Assembly: GCF_014199955.1 (NCBI RefSeq)
Contig: NZ_JACHOQ010000001.1
Span: 682,001 to 746,000 of the forward strand
Origin: Brevundimonas aurantiaca
GTDB taxonomy: Bacteria; Pseudomonadota; Alphaproteobacteria; Caulobacterales; Caulobacteraceae
Direction of reading: 5' to 3'
Length of the DNA stretch: 64,000 bases
Numbering within the stretch: the first letter of the stretch is position 1; each line of letters begins with the position of its first letter. Shown in pieces: positions 17,833 through 24,393 of the stretch. The notes under the pieces are model-generated. The model did no database searches, had not been told where the DNA came from, and saw only the letters and a program-made list of their open reading frames with translations. The position numbers and the translations under genes are program-made.

Positions 17833-18168
17833 CTTTTTCCCAGTTGCCCTGAGACGATCGTGCCTCGGCGAAAGCCGCGCTGAATTAGGGATGTTAGGCA
17901 GGATTTTATTAGGTCGCGGCCGTTATGGGGGGCGCCTTCAGGGATGCGGCCGTCCCACCTTGACGCGGGCCGCAGGAAGGCGCGTGATTTCGGCATGTTG
18001 TTCAACGATGGACATTGAGTCGCGCGGCGATCGGCGGAGCCGCTTTCATCCCTGAGTAGCCTTAGACTCCCATTCTGAGTACGTACCATCCCTCTAATGC
18101 AGAGCTTTGGCTTGACGGCATGGAGGATTTCGGGCCTGACGGCCTCTAATATCGTTCCGAAGGTTGTT
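17833..18168. other. 336-bp intergenic region between tRNA-Thr and the XRE gene
   Basis: I see no convincing gene here. There is no second copy of the tRNA 3' end, so it shows no sign of an integrated element. The region must hold the XRE gene promoter. It contains a degenerate CTCGGCGAAAGCCGCG hairpin at about 17865 that resembles the core of the REP unit at 580. Confidence 0.5.
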
Positions 18169-18522
18169 ATGAGCGACGCAGTAGACCCCGTTGACATCGC
18201 GATCGGCGCCCGCATCCGCGCCCGCCGCGAAGAACTCCGCATCACCCAGGCCCAGCTGGCGGCCGGCGCAGGCGTGACCTTCCAGCAGATCCAGAAGTAC
18301 GAGCGCGGCGTGAACCGTGTCTCGGCTGCGCGTCTGCTGCAGATCGCCGCCGTGCTGAAATCGACCGGCGCGGCCCTGCTGGGCGAACTGGACACCGCCG
18401 AGGGCGACGATCTGGTTCTGGCTCAGCCGGGCGTATCGGAACTGCTGTCGGCCTTCCGCGCCATCGGCGACGGCGACAAGCGCGACGCCCTCCTGGTGGT
18501 GGCCAAGGGCCTGCGCGGCTGA
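18169..18522 (+). CDS. XRE-family transcriptional regulator (PhrR/PraR-like)
   Basis: This 117-residue cytoplasmic DNA-binding protein has a Cro/CI-type helix-turn-helix at about residues 15-70 (IRARREELRITQAQLAAGAG, FQQIQKYERGVNRVSA). The FQQIQKYERG signature is characteristic of a group of small alphaproteobacterial regulators that includes rhizobial PhrR/PraR. The C-terminal ~35 residues (LLSAFRAIGDGDKRDALL) are a short helical tail. The ATG at 18169 is chosen because it opens directly onto the conserved N-terminus; the frame extends upstream without looking like protein. The target genes are not evident, though the convergent cluster ends 2 bp beyond its stop. Confidence 0.9.
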   Translation: MSDAVDPVDIAIGARIRARREELRITQAQLAAGAGVTFQQIQKYERGVNRVSAARLLQIAAVLKSTGAALLGELDTAEGDDLVLAQPGVSELLSAFRAIGDGDKRDALLVVAKGLRG

Positions 18523-18524
18523 GA

Positions 18525-18881
18525 TCAGAGCGGCGGCTGCAGCAGTCGGTTGACCGCCGCCCCCTGCCCCGCGCCGACGGCGAAATCCGCCAGCCAGATC
18601 TGGACGGCCTCCAAGGCGCGGGCGTCCAGACTGTCCGAACGGCCGGAGTCGGCGATGTTCTGACGGACGATCTCCAAAAGACAGGCCGCCTCGGTCGCGC
18701 TGGACGGCGCGTGTTTCAAGAGGCGGGCCTCGGCCTCCACCATCGGCCCCAGGTCCAGTTCGGCCAGCAGATTGTCGTCGCTGGCGGCGACGCCAGCCGC
18801 TCCAAGGGTGTCGGCGATGCGGGCGGTCTCGAACCACGATCGAAAGAGCGGCATGAAGGCCGGGGCGGTCGAAGCGGTCAC
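18525..18881 (-). CDS. Small helical protein, unknown function
   Basis: From the GTG at 18881 (AAGGA nine nt upstream) this gives 118 residues of largely helical, acidic, soluble sequence without signal peptide or recognised domain. A longer frame to an ATG at 18956 would overlap the gene before it and has no ribosome site. It is the last gene of a minus-strand series of four small genes headed by the LuxR-type protein at 20168. The spacing (16 bp from the previous stop) suggests cotranscription. Confidence 0.6.
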   Translation of the reverse strand: MTASTAPAFMPLFRSWFETARIADTLGAAGVAASDDNLLAELDLGPMVEAEARLLKHAPSSATEAACLLEIVRQNIADSGRSDSLDARALEAVQIWLADFAVGAGQGAAVNRLLQPPL

Positions 18882-18897
18882 TGATACAGTTCCTTCT

Positions 18898-19347
18898 TTA
18901 AAGCGAAAGCGCGCGGCGTTCTTGACTAGGACGGGTTCGCGCATAGGGGGCCGCATTGGCCTCCCACACGCCGAAGATCGCCAGAAGCAGCAGTTCGAAC
19001 CAGACCACCATCCGGGCCGAAACCATCGACCACATCAGGGGTTGGGACGCGCCGAGCGCGGCGAAATGGGTCGATAGAGCGATCAGTTGTGCCCCGGCCG
19101 CCAACATCAGCCACCACCGTTGATAGACGAGCGCCAACCCCGTCAGCAGGCCGAACATGCCCAGGGAGAGGCCCGCCACCGCCCAACGGAAGCTGCCGAT
19201 CGTGAGGTGATCCAGGATCGGAGAGCCGAACTGGAGGGCCAGGAGGCCCGCCAGAACCAGCCGCTCCGGCGTCCGACCCTTCCAGGCCAGCAGCGCCATG
19301 GCGCCGTAGGTCAGGGCTTCCAGCAGGATCGAGAGGGGCGAGCCCAC
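18898..19347 (-). CDS. Small membrane protein with about four helices, unknown function
   Basis: The 149-residue product has four predicted transmembrane segments at roughly 8-24, 30-45, 55-75 and 80-125 (the last may be two), and an Arg-rich C-terminal tail. The start is a GTG at 19347 only 12 bp after the preceding gene's stop, with a weak ribosome site, which suggests coupling. No family is recognised. As part of the cluster with a membrane-anchored LuxR protein, it could be a partner or sensor in the membrane; that is inference only. Confidence 0.6.
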   Translation of the reverse strand: MGSPLSILLEALTYGAMALLAWKGRTPERLVLAGLLALQFGSPILDHLTIGSFRWAVAGLSLGMFGLLTGLALVYQRWWLMLAAGAQLIALSTHFAALGASQPLMWSMVSARMVVWFELLLLAIFGVWEANAAPYARTRPSQERRALSL

Positions 19348-19359
19348 CGGCGGGACCGA

Positions 19360-19692
19360 TCAGGCCGCGACGGAAAGAACGGGGGCGACGGGATTGCCGG
19401 TCTTGTCTTCGCGCGTGCCGTCCAGGTTCCAGCCGATCTGATGGTCCTCGGCGACCTTGGCCAGACCGTCATGCGCCGAAATGACCGCGCCGCGCACCTG
19501 AGCCAGTTGGCTGAGGCCCTGAACCATGTCGGCTAGGACCGCCTGGCCCACTTCTGCGGCCAGATGCGCCTCAGCACGGCTTTCCAGGGCCGTCTGGACC
19601 AGTCTGCAGACCTCGATCATCGCCCTGTCCACGGCGTGTTCGGTCGTTCGGATTTGTCGCGCCACCCTGACGCCGACCTGAATATTTCTCAT
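19360..19692 (-). CDS. Small soluble helical protein, unknown function
   Basis: This gene gives 110 residues from the ATG at 19692, with a strong ribosome site (GGAGGG six nt upstream). The sequence is almost entirely amphipathic helix (about residues 5-85), with regular Ala/Leu/Val heptad-like spacing, and ends in a short polar tail (NLDGTREDKTGNP). It could form a helical bundle or coiled coil. No catalytic motif is visible. It is the second gene of the four-gene cluster, 29 bp after the LuxR-type gene. Confidence 0.7.
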   Translation of the reverse strand: MRNIQVGVRVARQIRTTEHAVDRAMIEVCRLVQTALESRAEAHLAAEVGQAVLADMVQGLSQLAQVRGAVISAHDGLAKVAEDHQIGWNLDGTREDKTGNPVAPVLSVAA

Positions 19693-19721
19693 GGCTCGCC
19701 CTCCTGCTCAAAGCCGCTGCG

Positions 19722-20168
19722 TCAGCGCACCGCTTCGGGGGCGATCCGGTCGAACAGGGATGGAAGCACCATGCCCGCCGTCACAATCCCGATGGCGAGC
19801 AGAAGAGCGATGGCGGAACCCGCGACGATGATCCCCAGCCGCGCGACGACCCCACGGGGCGGAGCGGGAAGGAACCAACCGGCATCCCCGGCGGCTTCCG
19901 CATCGCCGGACTGTTCGGCCGACGCCGGGCCAACTGAGCCGTCTTCCGTCGCTTCGGGAATGAGTATCGAATGCCCTGAGTAGCCGTTACTCAGCCGGCG
20001 CGCGGCCAGCTTGCGGTCCGAAACCCCCAGCTTGCCGTAGGCCCGGTGCAGGTGGTTGCCCACCGTGCGAGGCGAAATCCCCAGACGCGCGGCGATTTCC
20101 TTATCCTCCAGTCCCTGGCCCGCCAGGCGGACGCATTCCCTCTCTCTCGGCGACAGGTTTTCGGACAT
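19722..20168 (-). CDS. LuxR-type DNA-binding protein with C-terminal membrane anchor
   Basis: The 148-residue product starts directly with a LuxR/GerE-type HTH (about residues 4-62: LSPRERECVRLAGQGLEDKE, IAARLGISPRTVGNHLHRAY). There is no receiver or autoinducer domain. A ~40-residue acidic Ala-rich linker follows, then one strongly hydrophobic helix at about 105-128 and a short tail. This is an inverted one-component layout with the DNA-binding head at the N-terminus and a membrane tether at the C-terminus. The ATG at 20168 with GGGGGAG upstream is preferred over a GTG three bases earlier. It heads the minus-strand cluster and is divergent from metK. Confidence 0.85.
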   Translation of the reverse strand: MSENLSPRERECVRLAGQGLEDKEIAARLGISPRTVGNHLHRAYGKLGVSDRKLAARRLSNGYSGHSILIPEATEDGSVGPASAEQSGDAEAAGDAGWFLPAPPRGVVARLGIIVAGSAIALLLAIGIVTAGMVLPSLFDRIAPEAVR

Positions 20169-20260
20169 CACGCGCTCCCCCGTCTGTCATAACGGATTTC
20201 CGCGCCTCGGCCAGACCGGGGTCTCGGATATAGCTGGGCAAGAGTCAGGACATCACTTGA

Positions 20261-20284
20261 ACATATAAGCATATGTTTATATGT
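20261..20284. promoter_or_regulatory. Palindrome upstream of metK, candidate operator
   Basis: A 24-bp AT-rich imperfect palindrome has outer arms ACATATAA and TTATATGT around GCATATGT. It stands out sharply in this GC-rich DNA and ends 30 bp before the metK start. ArsR-family regulators such as SahR, which control methionine-cycle genes in several proteobacteria, bind sites of this general shape, so such a factor is the best guess. No regulator of that type is in the window. Confidence 0.5.
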
Positions 20285-20314
20285 CTTCACGCCTGACACT
20301 GACAGGAGCCTCTC

Positions 20315-21520
20315 TTGGCCGCTCGTTCCTCCTTCCTCTTCACCTCGGAAAGCGTGTCCGAAGGACACCCGGACAAGGTCGCCGACCGTATCTCCGACAC
20401 CGTCGTCGACGCCTTCCTGTCCAAGGACCCTGAGGCCCGCGTCGCCTGCGAAACCCTGGTGACGACCCAGCGGATCGTGCTGGCCGGCGAGGTCCGCGCC
20501 ACCCAGCCGGGCAATACCAAGGAACAGAACGAGGCCTTCACCCAGTCGATCATCGACAGCCTGGAGCCCCTGGTTCGCGCTGCGGTGAAGGACATCGGTT
20601 ACGAGCAGGACGGCTTCCACTGGGCGACGGCCGACTACGCCTGCCATCTGCACGCCCAGTCGGCCGACATCGCCGTGGGCGTCGATTCGACCAATGAGAA
20701 GGATGAGGGCGCAGGCGACCAGGGCATCATGTTCGGCTACGCCTCGAACGAGACGCCGGAGCTGATGCCGGCGACCCTGCAGTACAGCCACAACATCCTG
20801 AAGCGCCTCGCCGAGGTGCGTCACGCCGGCGGCTCGCTTCTGGAACCGGACGCCAAGAGCCAGGTCACGATCGAGTACGAGGACGGCAAGCCCAAGCGCG
20901 CCGCCTCCATCGTTCTTTCGACCCAGCACGCCAAGGGACTGACCTCCGCCCAGGTCGCCGACATCGTCAAACCCTATATCCTCGAAGTCCTGCCCGAGGG
21001 CTTCACCGACGAGAACACCGTCTGGCACATCAATCCGACCGGCATTTTCGAGATCGGCGGGCCGGACGGCGACGCCGGACTGACGGGACGCAAGATCATC
21101 GTCGACACCTACGGCGGCGCAGCGCCCCACGGCGGCGGCGCCTTCTCGGGCAAGGACCCCACCAAGGTGGATCGTTCGGCCGCCTACGCCTGCCGCTACC
21201 TGGCCAAGAATGTGGTGGCGGCGGGTCTGGCCGATCGCTGCACCATCCAGATCTCCTACGCCATTGGGGTCGCGGAGCCCCAGTCGATCCACGTCGATCT
21301 ACACGGCACGGGCAAGGTGTCCGAGGCCGTGCTGGAAGACAAGCTGCTGGGCCTGATCGGCGGCGCGACGCCGCGCGCCATCCGCCAACATCTGGGGCTG
21401 AACAAGCCGATCTACGCCCGCACGGCCGCCTATGGCCACTTCGGCCGCGCGCCGGACGCCGACGGCGGCTTCAGCTGGGAAAGGACCGATCTGGTCGATC
21501 AGTTGAAGGCCCTGGCCTGA
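20315..21520 (+). CDS. metK: S-adenosylmethionine synthetase
   Basis: MetK makes S-adenosylmethionine from methionine and ATP. The 401-residue protein has the ATP/methionine-binding [18 protein letters not shown] near the N-terminus, [13 protein letters not shown] in the middle and the P-loop-like [19 protein letters not shown]. The start is a TTG at 20315 with CAGGAG six nt upstream; no in-frame ATG gives a full N-terminus. A palindromic operator candidate precedes it. No SAM riboswitch was recognised in the leader. It is divergent from the LuxR-type cluster. Confidence 0.97.
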   Translation: MAARSSFLFTSESVSEGHPDKVADRISDTVVDAFLSKDPEARVACETLVTTQRIVLAGEVRATQPGNTKEQNEAFTQSIIDSLEPLVRAAVKDIGYEQDGFHWATADYACHLHAQSADIAVGVDSTNEKDEGAGDQGIMFGYASNETPELMPATLQYSHNILKRLAEVRHAGGSLLEPDAKSQVTIEYEDGKPKRAASIVLSTQHAKGLTSAQVADIVKPYILEVLPEGFTDENTVWHINPTGIFEIGGPDGDAGLTGRKIIVDTYGGAAPHGGGAFSGKDPTKVDRSAAYACRYLAKNVVAAGLADRCTIQISYAIGVAEPQSIHVDLHGTGKVSEAVLEDKLLGLIGGATPRAIRQHLGLNKPIYARTAAYGHFGRAPDADGGFSWERTDLVDQLKALA

Positions 21521-21524
21521 GACC

Positions 21525-22793
21525 TCAGCCGGCCTGATCCTCCAGGGTCAGGCCGCGCACCCCCGCCAGATTGGCGCCCGTCAGATCGATCTGGCGGGTC
21601 TGGGCGCCGTGCATGACGGCGCGGCCCAGATCGGCGCTCGCCAGCACCGCCCGACGCAGATCCGCGCCGGACAGGTCGGCGCCCCGCAGATTGGCGCCGG
21701 TCAGGTCCGCCGCCAGCAGCCGATCGGCCCCGATCAGCAGCGGCCCCAGTTGCGCCCCGCGCAGATCCGCCCCGCTCATCTTGGCGTTCTTCAGCCGCGC
21801 GCCGCGCAGATCGGCGCGGTAGAGTCGCGCCGAGCGCAGGTCGGCGTTCTCCAGATGGGCGCCCTGAAGCTGCACCCCCTCCATGTCCAGGCCGTAGAAG
21901 ACCGCGCCCTTGGCCGACAAAGCGGTCAGGTTCAGGCCGGTGATCGACTTCAGCGGGCGCAGATCGACACCGTCGAAAACCGAGGGCTGCCCCTCCGTCC
22001 CGCCCGTCTCGCACCAGCGGGCGTGTTCGCGCAGCATTTCCGCCGCCGGCATGCGATCGACCGAGGCGCCGGCGGACCGGTCGTCGGTCAGGGTTCCTTC
22101 CATATTGGCGCCGTCGGCGCGCCACATCGTCATCTTGCAGCCCACCAGGATGGCGTCGCGCATGTCCGCCCCCGACAGGTCCGCGCCCGACAGGTCGGCT
22201 CCAGCCAAGTCCGCGCCGCGGAAATCGGCCTGTTTCAGATTGGCGCGGACCATTTTGCAGTCCTTCATCACCGCGCCCGAGAAGTCGGCCTTGATGGCGA
22301 TGACGCCCGACATGCGCGAACGCTGCAGATTGGCCCCGGCTAAACAGGCGCCCATCATTTCGCTTTCCTGGCGCTGACGCGGTTCAATGACCTTAAACCC
22401 CAGTTTGGCGTCGGCGGCGGCGATGGTGCCTTCGCGCAGATCGGCCTCGAACAGGTCCGCGCCCGACAGGTCGGCCCCGCGCAGACAGGCGCCGCGCAGA
22501 TCGGCCCGACGCAGGCTGGCGTCCGCCAGGACGACGTCCTGCATGTCCGCGCCGAAGAAGTTGGCGTTGTCCAGCCTGGCGCCGGTCAGGTCGCAGTTTT
22601 CCAGACAGGCGGCGGCGAAATCCGCATCGGCCAGATTGCGACCCCTGAGGCTGAGGCCCGAGATGTCCATCCAGGCGAAGACGGCGCGGGCGCCGCCCGG
22701 GCGGGCCTGGAACAGGCGGTCGTGCCGGGCGCAGATCACGTCCAGTTCCGCCTGAGTCAGGCGCTTGCGCACGATGGGTTCAGCCGCCTGCAT
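21525..22793 (-). CDS. Pentapeptide-repeat protein
   Basis: The 422-residue product has an N-terminal ~65-residue non-repeat region (KRLTQAELDVICARHDRLFQ). Two long blocks of A(D/N)LXX pentapeptides follow, at about 68-220 and 285-415, separated by a ~65-residue spacer. Each block should fold as a right-handed four-sided beta helix. The function is unknown; some family members mimic DNA and affect gyrase, but nothing here shows that role. It is convergent with metK, with stops 4 bp apart. Confidence 0.9.
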   Translation of the reverse strand: MQAAEPIVRKRLTQAELDVICARHDRLFQARPGGARAVFAWMDISGLSLRGRNLADADFAAACLENCDLTGARLDNANFFGADMQDVVLADASLRRADLRGACLRGADLSGADLFEADLREGTIAAADAKLGFKVIEPRQRQESEMMGACLAGANLQRSRMSGVIAIKADFSGAVMKDCKMVRANLKQADFRGADLAGADLSGADLSGADMRDAILVGCKMTMWRADGANMEGTLTDDRSAGASVDRMPAAEMLREHARWCETGGTEGQPSVFDGVDLRPLKSITGLNLTALSAKGAVFYGLDMEGVQLQGAHLENADLRSARLYRADLRGARLKNAKMSGADLRGAQLGPLLIGADRLLAADLTGANLRGADLSGADLRRAVLASADLGRAVMHGAQTRQIDLTGANLAGVRGLTLEDQAG

Positions 22794-22846
22794 TCGATCA
22801 GCCTAGGCCCGGCTGATTTAAGAAAGCCTTTAGCGACAGTCGGTTG

Positions 22847-23476
22847 TCACTCGGTCAGCAGGCCCTGGTCGCGCAGGGCGTCGGCCAACTCCCCCGACGA
22901 GGTCCAAAGGCGCGTATAGCCCGCCTCCCCCAGCCGCTTCAGCTCAGTGACCAGGTCGGCCTTGGGCGAGGCGACGAAACGGCCGTCGAAACCGGCGCCG
23001 TCCTTGCTGACCCGCACCAGGGGCCGGCCGGTTTCCAACCGGTGCAGAAACCCCTCGCACAGGGCCGCGCCCTCCTCGCACATAAGGCCCGTTTCGACCG
23101 TCAGCCCCTCGGCGCGCAGGCGTTCGGTGCCCCGGCCGGCCGCAAAGGGCGACGGGTCCAGACAGGCGATGACGACGCGCGCCACCCTGGCCTCGGTCAG
23201 GAAGTGGGCGCACGATTTGCGGCCGGAAGAACGCGCGCCGCAGGGCTCCAGGGTGACATAGACCGTCGCGCGCTCGACGTCGGGTCCGGCGGCGGGGACC
23301 GCCTGCTCCTCGGCGTGGGGACGGCCGCCGGGGGCGGTCGCGGCCTGGGCGATGACCCGCCCGTCCTTGACGATGACGCAGCCGACCGCCGGATTGGGCC
23401 AGGTCTCGCCCATGCGGCCCGTCGCCAGGTCTATGGCCTGGGCCATGAAGCCGCGGTCGGCGTCGCTCCAGCTCAT
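22847..23476 (-). CDS. RibD-like deaminase with a shortened reductase part
   Basis: The N-terminal ~140 residues are a cytidine-deaminase-fold domain like that of RibD, with the zinc motifs PHAEEQAV and EPCGARSSGRKSC and the typical NPAVGCVIVKDGRVI. Full RibD is about 360 residues and continues into an NADPH-dependent reductase. Here the protein ends at 209 residues, with only a remnant beginning GRPLVRVSKDGAGFDGRF. The ATG at 23476 overlaps the gpmA stop (ATGA), which fixes the start and suggests coupling. It may be a deaminase-only paralogue or a decayed RibD. Confidence 0.85.
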   Translation of the reverse strand: MSWSDADRGFMAQAIDLATGRMGETWPNPAVGCVIVKDGRVIAQAATAPGGRPHAEEQAVPAAGPDVERATVYVTLEPCGARSSGRKSCAHFLTEARVARVVIACLDPSPFAAGRGTERLRAEGLTVETGLMCEEGAALCEGFLHRLETGRPLVRVSKDGAGFDGRFVASPKADLVTELKRLGEAGYTRLWTSSGELADALRDQGLLTE

Positions 23477-24186
23477 GGCAGGGTCGGCAGGGTTTCGGCG
23501 CGATCGGCGTCCAGATAGCGGGCGGCGGTCGGCTTCAAAGCGAGGTCCAGCTGAATCTCCAGCGGATTGCCGGTGGGAATTTCGACCCCGACGATCTGAT
23601 CGTCCGGCACGGCGAACAGCAGTTTGACGATGGCGCGCAGGGAGTTGCCGTGGGCGGCGATCAGCACGTCCTCGCCCGCCTTCAGACGCGGCGCGATCTC
23701 GGCGTCCCAATAGGGCTCCACCCGGTCCAGGGTGGTCTTCAGGCTTTCGGTGTCCGGGATGGCCTTGCCGGCGTAGCGGGGGTCGGCGTTGAAATCGAAC
23801 TCGCCGCCCGGCGCCAGAGGCGGCGGCGGGACGTCATAGCTGCGTCGCCAGATCTTGACCTGATCCTCGCCGTGCTTCTCGGCCGTCTCGGCCTTGTTCA
23901 GCCCGGTCAGGCCGCCGTAGTGACGCTCGTTCAGCCGCCAGTCCTCGATCACCGGCACGTCGGTCAGGCCGGCCGATTGCAGGGCCAGGGCGCCGGTGCG
24001 CTTGGCGCGTTTCAGCACCGAGGTGAACATGACGGCGGGTTTGAACCCGGCCTGGGCGATCAGCTCGCCGCCCCGACGGGCCTGGGCCTCGCCTTCCGCC
24101 GTCAGATCGACGTCCACCCAGCCCGTAAAGCGGTTCTCGAGGTTCCACTGGCTCTGGCCATGGCGGAGCAGGATCAGGCGCGGCAT
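23473..24186 (-). CDS. gpmA: 2,3-bisphosphoglycerate-dependent phosphoglycerate mutase
   Basis: GpmA interconverts 3- and 2-phosphoglycerate in glycolysis. The 237-residue protein has the catalytic His9 in LLRHGQSQWN, the ENRFTGWVDVDL segment, ERHYGGLTGLNKAE and the second active-site histidine in AAHGNSLRAI. The ATG at 24186 has AAGGA seven nt upstream and starts directly with the core; an upstream in-frame ATG adds 15 atypical residues. The ribD-like gene is coupled to its stop. Confidence 0.96.
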   Translation of the reverse strand: MPRLILLRHGQSQWNLENRFTGWVDVDLTAEGEAQARRGGELIAQAGFKPAVMFTSVLKRAKRTGALALQSAGLTDVPVIEDWRLNERHYGGLTGLNKAETAEKHGEDQVKIWRRSYDVPPPPLAPGGEFDFNADPRYAGKAIPDTESLKTTLDRVEPYWDAEIAPRLKAGEDVLIAAHGNSLRAIVKLLFAVPDDQIVGVEIPTGNPLEIQLDLALKPTAARYLDADRAETLPTLP

Positions 24187-24307
24187 TCGACGGTCCTTTG
24201 CAAACAGTCTGTCCGGGTAAGCCGCCGTCATGAGCCGGTCAAGGTTTTGACGCAGGTGCGCAACCGACCGCCTTGTCCGCCGATCGTCGGATGGATAGGG
24301 TTCGCCT

Positions 24308-24385
24308 ATGTCCGATCGTCTGTTCTTCCCCTTGGCCGGCGCCGTCGTCGTGATCCTGACGGCCCTGGCCCTGGTCTGGCCTTAA
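24308..24385 (+). CDS. 25-residue membrane peptide
   Basis: A very short frame encodes MSDRLFFPLAG followed by a hydrophobic helix ending ALVWP. GGATAGGG lies about seven nt upstream as a possible ribosome site. The product would be a single-pass inner-membrane peptide with a charged N-terminus. I recall short alphaproteobacterial proteins that look like this, but could not check. It is alone on the plus strand between gpmA and the chimeric gene. Confidence 0.45.
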   Translation: MSDRLFFPLAGAVVVILTALALVWP

Positions 24386-24393
24386 GCCCGCCG

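Noticed and set aside
17757..18168. Integrated element at the tRNA-Thr 3' end
   Set aside because: There is no integrase gene and no repeated tRNA end within the window.
20200..20314. SAM riboswitch in the metK leader
   Set aside because: The leader is short and shows none of the conserved SAM-II or SAM/SAH core features I could recognise; only a DNA palindrome is evident.
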